Shown here piece after piece: positions 24,389 to 32,154 of a DNA stretch of 36,008 nucleotides; position 1 is the first letter of the stretch; each line of letters begins with the position of its first letter. The DNA comes from Sphingomonas asaccharolytica NBRC 15499 (GTDB taxonomy: Bacteria; Pseudomonadota; Alphaproteobacteria; Sphingomonadales; Sphingomonadaceae), in assembly GCF_001598355.1 (NCBI RefSeq), contig NZ_BCYU01000050.1, forward strand, positions 1-36,008, read 5' to 3'. Below the pieces are notes generated by a model that saw only the letters and a list, made by a program, of their open reading frames with translations, was not told the origin of the DNA and did no database searches. Made by a program: the position numbers and the translations under genes.

Positions 24389-25522
24389 TTAGCGGGGGGT
24401 GAGGTCGAAAGCGGCGGTCTTGCCGTCGATGATGTTCTCGGCGACCAGTTCGGCATTGGCCATCGTCGCCGCGACATCCTCGCTGCCTGCCTGCCAATGC
24501 TCGCGCATCGTCCGCGCCGAGAATTCGAAGTCTCGCGCGCCGCCCTCCCAGGCATTTGCGCGATAGATCAGATGGACCAGATTGACCGGATATTCGGCAG
24601 ACCGCTCCGCGAGCGCGCGGACGTCGGGGTCGTTGCCCATTTCCGGCGGCAATTTGGCGAGCACGCGCCGTGCGATCTCGCGATCCTTGCGCAACCGCAT
24701 CAACTGGGTCGAGATTTCACGCGACCGGCTCGAAAAGCGGATTTCCTTCTCGCGCGCCATCACGTCCATGATCGTCCGCGGCCGCACCGCGATCGACGGA
24801 AACAGGTCGACCTGGAACACCAGCAGGCCCTCGGTCTGATGATCGAGCACATGGCTAAGCGGGGTGTTGGAGACGAGACCGCCGTCCCACCATAGCCGCC
24901 CGTCAATCTCCACCGGCGGCAGGCCGGGCGGCAACGCGCCCGAGGCCATGATGTGGCGCGCATCGATCCGCTCGAGCCGGTTGTCGAAATAGCGGAAATT
25001 GCCGTTTTCAACATCGACCGCTCCGACCGACAGCCTGACCGGCCCGTCATTGAGCAGATCCCAGTCGACCAGCTCGTTGAGCGTATTTTCGAGCGGCGCA
25101 CTGTCGTAGAAACTAAGGGCGGCATTGGACCCCGGGGCCGCCATCACCGGCGGCAGGCCACGCGGCGAGAAGAAGCCGGGAACGCCCGCCAGCATCACGA
25201 ACCCCGCCGACCATTCGTGCAATGCCTCACGCACCATATCGTCTGGAAAGATAGGAAAGCTGGGCAGCGAACTCGTCACCTTGTCCCAGAACGCCGTCAG
25301 TCGTTCGACCCGGCGCTCGGGCGGGTTGCCGGCGACGATCGCGGCATTGACCGCGCCGATCGAAATGCCGGCGACCCAGTCGAGCTCGATCCCATTGGTC
25401 TCCAGCCCTTCGATCACACCGGCCTGATAACTGCCGAGCGCTCCACCCCCCTGGAGCACCAGGGCCACCTGTTCGGGCAATGGGAGCGCCTTGGCGCGGC
25501 GGCGGGCTTTGGTCTCGGCCAT
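24389..25522 (-). CDS. Patatin-like phospholipase
   Basis: The 377-residue protein has the patatin lipase signatures: oxyanion loop QGGGALGSYQAG (25-35), nucleophile elbow GISIG with S54, and catalytic D213 in WWDGGLVSN, followed by a C-terminal extension (about 240-375) of the DUF3734 kind. The expected activity is hydrolysis of acyl esters in the cytoplasm or at the membrane. It lies 13 bp upstream of bdhA and is almost certainly cotranscribed, so a role in lipid or polyhydroxybutyrate turnover is plausible but inferred. The ribosome binding site before the ATG is weak. Confidence 0.9.
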   Translation of the reverse strand: MAETKARRRAKALPLPEQVALVLQGGGALGSYQAGVIEGLETNGIELDWVAGISIGAVNAAIVAGNPPERRVERLTAFWDKVTSSLPSFPIFPDDMVREALHEWSAGFVMLAGVPGFFSPRGLPPVMAAPGSNAALSFYDSAPLENTLNELVDWDLLNDGPVRLSVGAVDVENGNFRYFDNRLERIDARHIMASGALPPGLPPVEIDGRLWWDGGLVSNTPLSHVLDHQTEGLLVFQVDLFPSIAVRPRTIMDVMAREKEIRFSSRSREISTQLMRLRKDREIARRVLAKLPPEMGNDPDVRALAERSAEYPVNLVHLIYRANAWEGGARDFEFSARTMREHWQAGSEDVAATMANAELVAENIIDGKTAAFDLTPR

Positions 25523-25629
25523 CGCGAGTCCGCATGGGCCAAGAGCCCGAGTCGATCAATCGGGCGATTGCAACCATGGGCGTTGGGGCGCATTTTGATA
25601 GGCGACGCAAACGACGAGAGGGGTAGCCG

Positions 25630-26553
25630 ATGCGGCTCGACGATTATGATCCCAACATCAATGTCGAGGATCAGCGCGGCCAGGGCGGCAGCGGGTTTGG
25701 CGGATTCGGTGGCGGTGGAGGCGGCGGCGGGCTGCTGTTTGCGTTCCTGCCGTTCATCTTCAACCGATTCGGCTGTCTGGGCGTGGCGGTTGTCGTCGGG
25801 CTGTTCTTCCTGTTCAGCGGCGGGCTGCAATTCGCCGATACCGGCAGCACCGGCGGCAGTCGCGCCCCGACCGAGGCGAGCCGTACCGCCGGCGGCAGCG
25901 ATGTGCGGTCCAGCTGCAATCTCGACGCGTCGTCCAAGGTGGCGTGCAATGCCTTCAGCTCCGCGGACAAGACCTGGGCAGCGATCTTCCAACAGCAGGG
26001 CCAGCACTTCGTCGCCCCCAAGCTCGTCTTCTATGGCGGCAACGGCCAGTCAGGGTGTGGCGCGGCGCAATCGGCGATGGGGCCATTCTATTGCCCCAAC
26101 GACCAGGGCATTTATCTCGACACCAGTTTCTTCCAGGAATTGTCGCAGCGCTTCGGCGCGCCCGGCGACTTCGCGCAGGATTATGTCATCGCGCACGAAT
26201 TCGGCCATCACATCCAGAATTTGATGGGCACGTCCGACAAGGTCACCCGCTTGCAACGCAGCTCGAGCGAGGCCGACGGCAATCGCCTGTCGGTGATGCT
26301 CGAGCTCCAGGCCGATTGCTACGCCGGCGTCTGGGCGGCACAGAATCGTGACCGCCTGGATCCCGGCGATTTGCAGGAAGGCATGACCGCCGCGCACGCG
26401 ATCGGCGACGACACGTTGCAGCGCGAGACGCAGGGCCGCGTGGTCGAGGCGAGCTTCACGCACGGTACCTCGCAGCAGCGAATGAGCTGGCTCAAGCGCG
26501 GGATGGACAGCGGCGACTATCGCCAGTGCGATACCTTCGCGGGGGCGATCTAG
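25630..26553 (+). CDS. Neutral zinc metallopeptidase (YpfJ family)
   Basis: The 307-residue protein matches the YpfJ-type putative neutral zinc peptidases. A glycine-rich stretch (residues 19-34) precedes one membrane helix (about 48-66), so the C-terminal domain should face the periplasm. That domain has VIAHEFGHHIQN with H189, E190 and H193 and the downstream LELQADCYAGVWA segment whose glutamate or aspartate completes the zinc site. Four cysteines (C96, C106, C143, C155) could form disulfides. GAGAGGGG precedes the ATG. Natural substrates of the family are not known. Confidence 0.9.
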   Translation: MRLDDYDPNINVEDQRGQGGSGFGGFGGGGGGGGLLFAFLPFIFNRFGCLGVAVVVGLFFLFSGGLQFADTGSTGGSRAPTEASRTAGGSDVRSSCNLDASSKVACNAFSSADKTWAAIFQQQGQHFVAPKLVFYGGNGQSGCGAAQSAMGPFYCPNDQGIYLDTSFFQELSQRFGAPGDFAQDYVIAHEFGHHIQNLMGTSDKVTRLQRSSSEADGNRLSVMLELQADCYAGVWAAQNRDRLDPGDLQEGMTAAHAIGDDTLQRETQGRVVEASFTHGTSQQRMSWLKRGMDSGDYRQCDTFAGAI

Positions 26554-26567
26554 ACCTAGCCCTTCAC

Positions 26568-26675
26568 CGTCCCCCCGGCCTTGTGCCGGGGTCTGCCGGG
26601 CAAGGCGGCCGGGGATTAAAACTTCTTGCTGCTCGCTGCCGGCACGGTGGATGCCGGGACGAGCTCGGCATGACG
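26568..26675. repeat. Paired-hairpin intergenic repeat, copy C
   Basis: The element starts CGTCCCCCCGGCCTTGTGCC, with hairpin CCCCGGC-CTTGT-GCCGGGG at 26573-26591, and ends GGTGGATGCCGGGACGAGCT plus CGGCATGACG, with a second imperfect hairpin. The outer CGTC...GACG ends and paired-hairpin layout match copies A and B in the metH region although the stems differ. It lies between the convergent metallopeptidase and ABC transporter genes and may also act as terminator for both. Confidence 0.7.
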
Positions 26676-26682
26676 TTTGAGG

Positions 26683-28377
26683 TCACCCCACAACCCGCGC
26701 AACTCCGTCATCGACGCGGATCAGCGTATCGCACAGCCGCAAGCTCGAATCGCGATGCGCGACGATCAGGATCGTCGGGCGCGGGTCGAGCGCGGCCAAG
26801 CGCGTGAGCAGATCGCCCTCGCTTCCCTGATCGATCGCGTTGGTCGCCTCGTCGAGCACCAGCAGGCGCGGCTTGCGTAGCAGCGCGCGGGCGATCGCGA
26901 GGCGCTGACGTTCGCCGCCCGACAACAGGGCGCCTCGCTCCCCCACCACGCTGTCGATCCCCCGGGGCATCCGCGCGACGATCGCAGTCGCGCCGACCGC
27001 GTCGATCGCCGCATGCATCATGTCCTCGCTGACCGTCTCATCGCCCCAATCGAGGTTGCGGCGCACGCTGTCGTGGAACAGGAAGCCGTCCTGCGGGACA
27101 TAGGCGATCGCTCCGCCCCAGCCGCCGCCAAGCGCTCGCCCGCCAACGGTTATCGTACCCGCTTGCGGCTCGAGCAGGCCGGTGATGACGTCGACCAACG
27201 TGGTCTTGCCGCCGCCGCTCGCGCCGGTTAGCCCGGTGATCGATCCTTCGGCGATGGTCAGCGTGGCGTCGCCCACGCCGCCGCCGCCCTGATGACGATA
27301 GGTCACGTGCGACAGCTCGATCGGCCCCGGCGGAGGGACGTCGGCCTCGGCCTGAGCGAACGCGCCGAAATGGCGCTCCGCCTCACGCACCGCTTCGAAG
27401 GCAGGGACGCCATAAGCGACTTGCTGGATCGATTGCTGAATCGCCTGGGCCGGTCCCACCATCCGGCCGAACACCAGCACGACGATGATCAGTCGTGCCG
27501 GCGGCACACCCAGCAGGTTGATCCCCGCCAGAACGACTCCCGCCAGCGCCACCGCCGACCCCAGTGTGAACCACAAGCGCGCGCGCGCCTGGTCGCGCTG
27601 GAACCATAATTGCCGCCGCCGCGCGACCGATTGCGATGCGGCGAACTCGTCGACAAAACGATCGCGCATCTGTTGCGCGGCCGCGATCTTGAGCCCGCCG
27701 AGGAAGCTGCTGGCATTGCTCATCATATTCTGGCCCGCGCGCATCGCCAGCTCGCCGCTGCTGTGGTTGCGCGCCTGGTTGAACGCGATCAGCACCGCGC
27801 CGATTACCAGTCCAATGCCCGCGATCAGCGCCAGCATCGGGGCAAGTGCAGCGACTACCGCAAGTTGCACCAGGGTGGAGATCACTGCGACGCCGATTTG
27901 GACCAATTGCTGGGCAGTGACGCCGATCCGCATCACGTCGATCCCGATCAACGTCGTCGTCCGCGAATGATCGAGCGCAGCGATTTCCCGCCACGGCGCA
28001 ACCGCGAGCGCGCGAAGGATGCGCAGGCGCTGGGCATCGACGAACCGCGCCTGGAGCGACTGCATCGAAAGATCGCGCGCATAGAGAACCAGCCCGCGCA
28101 CGACCATCATCGCCATGAATGCGATCATCATCCACGCGATCAAATGCGGGGTGCCGGCAATGCCCCATTGCGCGGCGTAGCGATGCACCCAGCCGGGACC
28201 GCCACCCGTCACCACAGTCAGGATCGGCACGAGAAGCAACAGGCCTGCACCTTCGACCGCGGCGCCGCCAAGCGCGAGGCCCAAGGCAATCGCCGTTCGT
28301 CGCGGGCTCATCGCGGCCAGGGCGCGCATGATCGCCAATATCATACGCAGCGTTCTTGTGGCGTCGCCCCCGGTCAC
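26683..28377 (-). CDS. ABC exporter, fused permease and ATPase
   Basis: The 564-residue protein joins a six-helix exporter-type membrane domain (about 25-320) to an ATPase domain with Walker A GASGGGKT (385-392), Q-loop Q429, signature LSGGERQR (485-492) and Walker B LLVLDEAT (D509, E510). It would act as a homodimer in the inner membrane. The substrate is unknown; the class includes lipid, peptide and drug exporters. The frame starts at GTG (28377) with AAGG upstream; the ATG at 28344 is an alternative with a weaker ribosome binding site. It follows the RBBP9-like gene by 41 bp on the same strand and may share its transcript. Confidence 0.92.
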   Translation of the reverse strand: MTGGDATRTLRMILAIMRALAAMSPRRTAIALGLALGGAAVEGAGLLLLVPILTVVTGGGPGWVHRYAAQWGIAGTPHLIAWMMIAFMAMMVVRGLVLYARDLSMQSLQARFVDAQRLRILRALAVAPWREIAALDHSRTTTLIGIDVMRIGVTAQQLVQIGVAVISTLVQLAVVAALAPMLALIAGIGLVIGAVLIAFNQARNHSSGELAMRAGQNMMSNASSFLGGLKIAAAQQMRDRFVDEFAASQSVARRRQLWFQRDQARARLWFTLGSAVALAGVVLAGINLLGVPPARLIIVVLVFGRMVGPAQAIQQSIQQVAYGVPAFEAVREAERHFGAFAQAEADVPPPGPIELSHVTYRHQGGGGVGDATLTIAEGSITGLTGASGGGKTTLVDVITGLLEPQAGTITVGGRALGGGWGGAIAYVPQDGFLFHDSVRRNLDWGDETVSEDMMHAAIDAVGATAIVARMPRGIDSVVGERGALLSGGERQRLAIARALLRKPRLLVLDEATNAIDQGSEGDLLTRLAALDPRPTILIVAHRDSSLRLCDTLIRVDDGVARVVG

Positions 28378-28418
28378 CCCGCCTTGTTAAAGGCGAAGCG
28401 CACCGCTGTCACCGCGTG

Positions 28419-29018
28419 TTAGTCAACCAACGCGAGCAGCCGCTCCGGATCGGCGCGTTCGGGTATTGCGCAGGCGAACGCGTCCGAGCCCAGCGTCGAG
28501 AGAAGGCCGACCAGCCGCTCCTCGGCATGCGTGCCGATCGCGCTGCGATTGCTCGGGTGCCCCGGCGTCAGACTGCTCGCATCGACAAAGCGGCTTCCCC
28601 AGCTGTCGGCCAGCGCCAGCACCTGTTCGACCGCAGGCGACGGATCGCAGGCGACGATCGACGGGAACGGCAGCTTGGTGGCAGGGCTGAGGCGGACGTT
28701 GCGTGCGATCGCCGACTGGCCGAAGCCATAGCTTAGCGGCGACAAGAGCACCGCGCCGCGGATGTTGCGTAAGTACGAGCGCGGCGAGAGCTGCGCCCAC
28801 CAGGCGACCGCCAGACAGGCCACGCCCTGCGCCAGGATGACGGCGGGCTCGGCGCGATTGGCCATTACCGCATCGAGCTGCAATGCCCAGCGTCCGCTGT
28901 GAAAGCGGGAAAGATCGAGATCCACGCGCTGCAATCGCGCCGCGATCTGGGTATCGCCCTTGACCGAGACGATGATCGGAACAGGCTTGTCGAACGACGT
29001 ATCGAAGTCGCGATCCAT
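28419..29018 (-). CDS. RBBP9/YdeN-like alpha/beta hydrolase lacking the serine
   Basis: The 199-residue protein resembles small alpha/beta hydrolases of the RBBP9/YdeN family in length and order: the strand and elbow region PAVILAQGVACLAVAWWA, then RGAVLLSPLS, FPSIVACDPSPAVEQVLALADSWGSRFVDA and the loop TPGHPSNRSAIG. In active members the elbow reads about H-S-x-G; here the serine position is glycine (AQGVA), while the late aspartate (D in CDPSP) and histidine (PGH) are kept. It is therefore probably not a serine hydrolase and may bind rather than cleave. GGGAG precedes the ATG. It follows kdpD by 150 bp, in the place where kdpE is normally found. Confidence 0.65.
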   Translation of the reverse strand: MDRDFDTSFDKPVPIIVSVKGDTQIAARLQRVDLDLSRFHSGRWALQLDAVMANRAEPAVILAQGVACLAVAWWAQLSPRSYLRNIRGAVLLSPLSYGFGQSAIARNVRLSPATKLPFPSIVACDPSPAVEQVLALADSWGSRFVDASSLTPGHPSNRSAIGTHAEERLVGLLSTLGSDAFACAIPERADPERLLALVD

Positions 29019-29168
29019 GACAGCTCTCCCAAGCGGGCGCGTCGCCTCTGTTCTTGCGAGCGCCTCCGACTCGGCGGCGCCTGACCCAAAGCTATTCCGA
29101 TCGGTTTGATGTACAATCGGCCTTGCGACGAAATGAGGTGCGGCAGAGCCGGGCCGGCAAAAAACCGG

Positions 29169-31799
29169 TTACACGGCGAAGGCGAGCGAGAATTCGGCGC
29201 CGCCATCGGGATGGTTGCGCGCGGCGATGCCGACCTGCATCGCTTCGGCGAACCCCTTGGCGATGGCGAGGCCGAGCCCGCTACCGCCGCTGCGGTCGCT
29301 GCCGCGCCCTTGTGCGAAGGTGTCGAACACGCGCTTTTCCGACCCTGCCTCCAGCCCTGGGCCGTGATCGCGCACCGCCAGCAAGACGCTGTCGGGCATC
29401 CGCTTGCCGACGATCGCGACGCGGCCGTCGCCGCCATGGATGGCGGCATTGGCGAGCAGGTTGATCAGCACATGGTGAAGCAAGGTCGGGTCGGCGCGGA
29501 CCAGCGGCAGATCGACCGGCACTTGCAAGTCGATATGCACACCGCGCAACAAGTCCTTGAGATCGTGAACCGCACTTGCCACCGCGTCGGTCAGGTCGAT
29601 CGCCTCGGGGGAAATCACCAGCGCGCCCGAATCGAGCCGCACCATGTCGAGCAGATTGTCGAGGAAACGCCGCAGCCGGGCGATGTCGGCCCGCGCCAGC
29701 GGTACCGCCGCGGCATCGGGATATTGCCGCGCCAAGGCGTCGACCGAGGCAGCGACCGAGGTCAGCGGCGTGCGCAGATCGTGCCCGATCGACGACAGCA
29801 ACGCCGCGCGCAGCCGGTCGCGCTCGCGCAGGACCGATACGTCGCGCAATTGATCCTCGAGCTTCAGCCGCTCCTGCGCCAGCGCGGCCTGGCCGAGCAA
29901 GGTGGTCAGCAATACCGCGCGATCGGCGCCAACCGGGTTGCCGCCGTCCTCGGCGAGCAGGCCCACGACGCCTAGCACGCCAAGCGAGGTCTTGAGCGGC
30001 TGGAACTGCCAGTCCGCGGAGACCAGGGTGGCAGTACCGACCCCGGTCGCCTCGCCCCTGCTCCACGCCCAGTCGGCGGCGGCGCGATCGACAGTGCCGA
30101 GTTCCGCCGTCGGGCCCGGCGCCGACGCGATGCAGGCGAGTTCGCCGTCGCGCTGGTCGAGCAGGATCACGGTCACGCCGAGCAGGCGTGCCGCTTCGCT
30201 GCAGATCGTCTGGCTGGTCGTCCGCCAGTCCGAGGCGCGGGCCAGCGCTTGGCCGAACCCGGCGACCGCAGCATTCTCCTGGGCGCTGCGCGCGCCGATC
30301 GTCGCCCGTACCCTAAGCCGGCCGGTCAGATTGGCGGTGAAAGTGGCGATGCCGATCAGGACGAACATCGTCAGCACGCTCTGCGGATCGGCAATGGTGA
30401 AGGTGTAGAGCGGCGGCAGGAAGAAGAAATTATAGGTCAGCCCCGCCAGGATGCCGGTTCCGACACCAGGCCACAGCCCTAGGCGCGCCGACGCCACGAT
30501 CACCGGCAGCAGATAGATGAGGTCGATCCCACCGGGTCCGATCCACGGCTCGACCGCCTGGGCCAGGACCGTGGTCATGGCCACCAACAGCAGCGGCACG
30601 AACGCGTCGATCGCGAGGCTCCAGTCGCCGCGTGGAACATTGGTCCTGATCCGCTGCGGCGCGTCGCCGGCCGGAATGACATGGACTGCCAAGCCCTCGC
30701 CCGTCGCCAGCATCGCTTCGACCACCGAGCGGTGGCGCAAGGCGAACCACCAGCTGCGGCTCGATTTGCCGATCACCAATTGGGTGATCCGCGCCTCGGC
30801 GATCTGGTCGCGCAGGCCCGCTGTGACGCTCTCGGCAGGCACGGTGGCGATCGTCGCACCCAGGCTGGCGGCGAGCCCCAGCATATCGGCGATCTGGCGC
30901 CGCTGCTCCTCGCCGAACCCGGCTGCGCGCGGCGTTTCGATGAACACCGCTTGCCATGGAGCCTTCAACGCATCGGCCAAGCGCTTGGCAGAGCGGACCA
31001 ATGTGTCCGCGCCCGGCAACTCGCTGACCGCCACCAGCACGCGCTCGCCACCCGCATAGGTTCCCGTCACGGCATGGGTATCGAGATGCTCGGTCAGTGC
31101 CTGATCGACGCTCTGCGCGGCCCGGCGCAGCGCCATCTCGCGCAGCGCCGACAGATTGGCCTTGGAGAAGAAGCGGTCGAGCGCACGGGTAGCCTCGGCC
31201 GGGATGTAGACCTTGCCCGCCTTCAGTCGCTCGATCAGTTCATCGGGCGGTAGGTCGACGACCTCGACCTCGGCGCCGTCGAACACACTGTCGGGGACGG
31301 TTTCGCGCACCCGCACGCGGGTGAAGCTGGCGACCACGTCATTGAGGCTGTCGACGTGCTGGACGTTGAGCGTGGTATAGACGTCCATCCCGGCATCGAG
31401 CAGTTCCATCACGTCCTGCCAGCGCTTGGGATGGCGGCTGCCCGGCGCATTGGTGTGCGCGAATTCGTCGACCAGGACGAGCTGCGGCCGGCGCTCCAGC
31501 ACCGCGTCCAGGTCCATTTCCTCGAGTTGGTGTCCCTGATAGTCGATCGGCCGGCGAGCTATAACCTCGAGCGGTTCGACCAACGCCTGGGTCTCCGCGC
31601 GGCCATGTGTCTCGACCACCGCGACCACCACGTCGATTCCGGCGCGCTGGCGCTCGGCGCCTTCGCGCAGCATCTCGAACGTTTTGCCGACCCCGGGCGC
31701 GGCGCCGAGGAAGATCTTCAGTCGTCCGCGCTCTTCGGCCTTCGCTGCCCGGAGCAGCGCGTCGGGTGAAGGGCGGTTATCGTCGGGCAAAATGTGCAA
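29169..31799 (-). CDS. kdpD: Potassium sensor histidine kinase KdpD
   Basis: The 876-residue kinase has all KdpD parts: the cytoplasmic KdpD domain with Walker A GAAPGVGKT (32-40) and VDEFAHTNAPGSRHPKRW, a universal stress-like domain (VLVAVSELPGADTLVRSAKRLADALK), four membrane helices of the DUF4118 kind, a GAF-like domain, then the kinase core with phospho-acceptor H673 in SSIGHDLRTPL and ATPase motifs NLLANAAIH and GSGLGLAIAKGF. It would sense potassium limitation or turgor and phosphorylate KdpE. The frame opens with TTG (31799); a second TTG (31790) is equally possible, with GGAG just upstream, and no ATG fits. It is divergent from the kdp structural genes, and no kdpE follows it. Confidence 0.94.
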   Translation of the reverse strand: MHILPDDNRPSPDALLRAAKAEERGRLKIFLGAAPGVGKTFEMLREGAERQRAGIDVVVAVVETHGRAETQALVEPLEVIARRPIDYQGHQLEEMDLDAVLERRPQLVLVDEFAHTNAPGSRHPKRWQDVMELLDAGMDVYTTLNVQHVDSLNDVVASFTRVRVRETVPDSVFDGAEVEVVDLPPDELIERLKAGKVYIPAEATRALDRFFSKANLSALREMALRRAAQSVDQALTEHLDTHAVTGTYAGGERVLVAVSELPGADTLVRSAKRLADALKAPWQAVFIETPRAAGFGEEQRRQIADMLGLAASLGATIATVPAESVTAGLRDQIAEARITQLVIGKSSRSWWFALRHRSVVEAMLATGEGLAVHVIPAGDAPQRIRTNVPRGDWSLAIDAFVPLLLVAMTTVLAQAVEPWIGPGGIDLIYLLPVIVASARLGLWPGVGTGILAGLTYNFFFLPPLYTFTIADPQSVLTMFVLIGIATFTANLTGRLRVRATIGARSAQENAAVAGFGQALARASDWRTTSQTICSEAARLLGVTVILLDQRDGELACIASAPGPTAELGTVDRAAADWAWSRGEATGVGTATLVSADWQFQPLKTSLGVLGVVGLLAEDGGNPVGADRAVLLTTLLGQAALAQERLKLEDQLRDVSVLRERDRLRAALLSSIGHDLRTPLTSVAASVDALARQYPDAAAVPLARADIARLRRFLDNLLDMVRLDSGALVISPEAIDLTDAVASAVHDLKDLLRGVHIDLQVPVDLPLVRADPTLLHHVLINLLANAAIHGGDGRVAIVGKRMPDSVLLAVRDHGPGLEAGSEKRVFDTFAQGRGSDRSGGSGLGLAIAKGFAEAMQVGIAARNHPDGGAEFSLAFAV

Positions 31800-31876
31800 A
31801 ACTCCAATGTTCCGGCGAAATCAGGAGCACGGGATCGGCATGAACCGCGGATAAGGCAAGTCACGACGGTCCGATT

Positions 31877-31928
31877 CTAATGGCTTCTTAATGCCGCGGC
31901 CACGCTTTCGCCCGCGCACCTTAATGCC
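31877..31928. promoter_or_regulatory. Repeated TTAATGCC motifs in the kdp intergenic region
   Basis: CTTAATGCC occurs at 31887-31895 and 31920-31928, exactly 33 bp apart (about three helical turns), and a related CTAATGGC begins at 31877, one turn before the first. The array lies in the 170-bp gap between divergent kdpD and the kdp structural genes, 42 bp before the first small gene. Spaced direct repeats fit a response regulator of the OmpR class such as KdpE, which binds as a head-to-tail dimer; this is inference. Confidence 0.5.
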
Positions 31929-31969
31929 CTACCCTCCTATCTCGCCGGCCGACCAATAGGAGGCCGATC

Positions 31970-32053
31970 ATGCCCGACATCATCTGGCTCGCCATACTCG
32001 GCGGGCTGTTCCTGGCGACGCTCGCCTTCGTGCGCCTGTGCGACAACGCCTGA
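31970..32053 (+). CDS. 27-residue membrane microprotein at the head of the kdp operon
   Basis: The frame encodes 27 residues: one membrane helix (MPDIIWLAILGGLFLATLAF) and a short tail VRLCDNA. A near-perfect ribosome binding site (AGGAGG, six bases upstream) leaves little doubt that it is translated. It ends one base before the ATG of kdpF. It is not KdpF itself, which follows. Similar tiny proteins with a single helix and a V-R-x-C-D/E tail precede kdpF in other proteobacteria as far as I recall, usually left unannotated. A role as an extra small subunit or regulator of KdpFABC is a guess. Confidence 0.75.
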   Translation: MPDIIWLAILGGLFLATLAFVRLCDNA

Positions 32054-32054
32054 A

Positions 32055-32144
32055 ATGAACCTGCACCTCGCGCTCGCTGGGCTGACCGCATTCGGCCTGC
32101 TGATCTATCTCGTCGCCGTCCTTGTGCGGCCCGAACGGTTCTGA
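32055..32144 (+). CDS. kdpF: Potassium-transporting ATPase subunit KdpF
   Basis: The 29-residue single-helix protein ends in [12 protein letters not shown], the hallmark of KdpF, the small lipid-like subunit that stabilises the KdpABC complex in the inner membrane. Its ATG comes one base after the stop of the upstream microprotein gene, and kdpA begins 10 bp after its stop. Confidence 0.88.
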   Translation: MNLHLALAGLTAFGLLIYLVAVLVRPERF

Positions 32145-32154
32145 GGATAAACTC

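Noticed and set aside
31808..31829. Degenerate hairpin before kdpD
   Set aside because: It resembles the GAAA-loop repeat at 6670 but has several mismatches, so it is noted only as a likely decayed copy and not listed as a feature.
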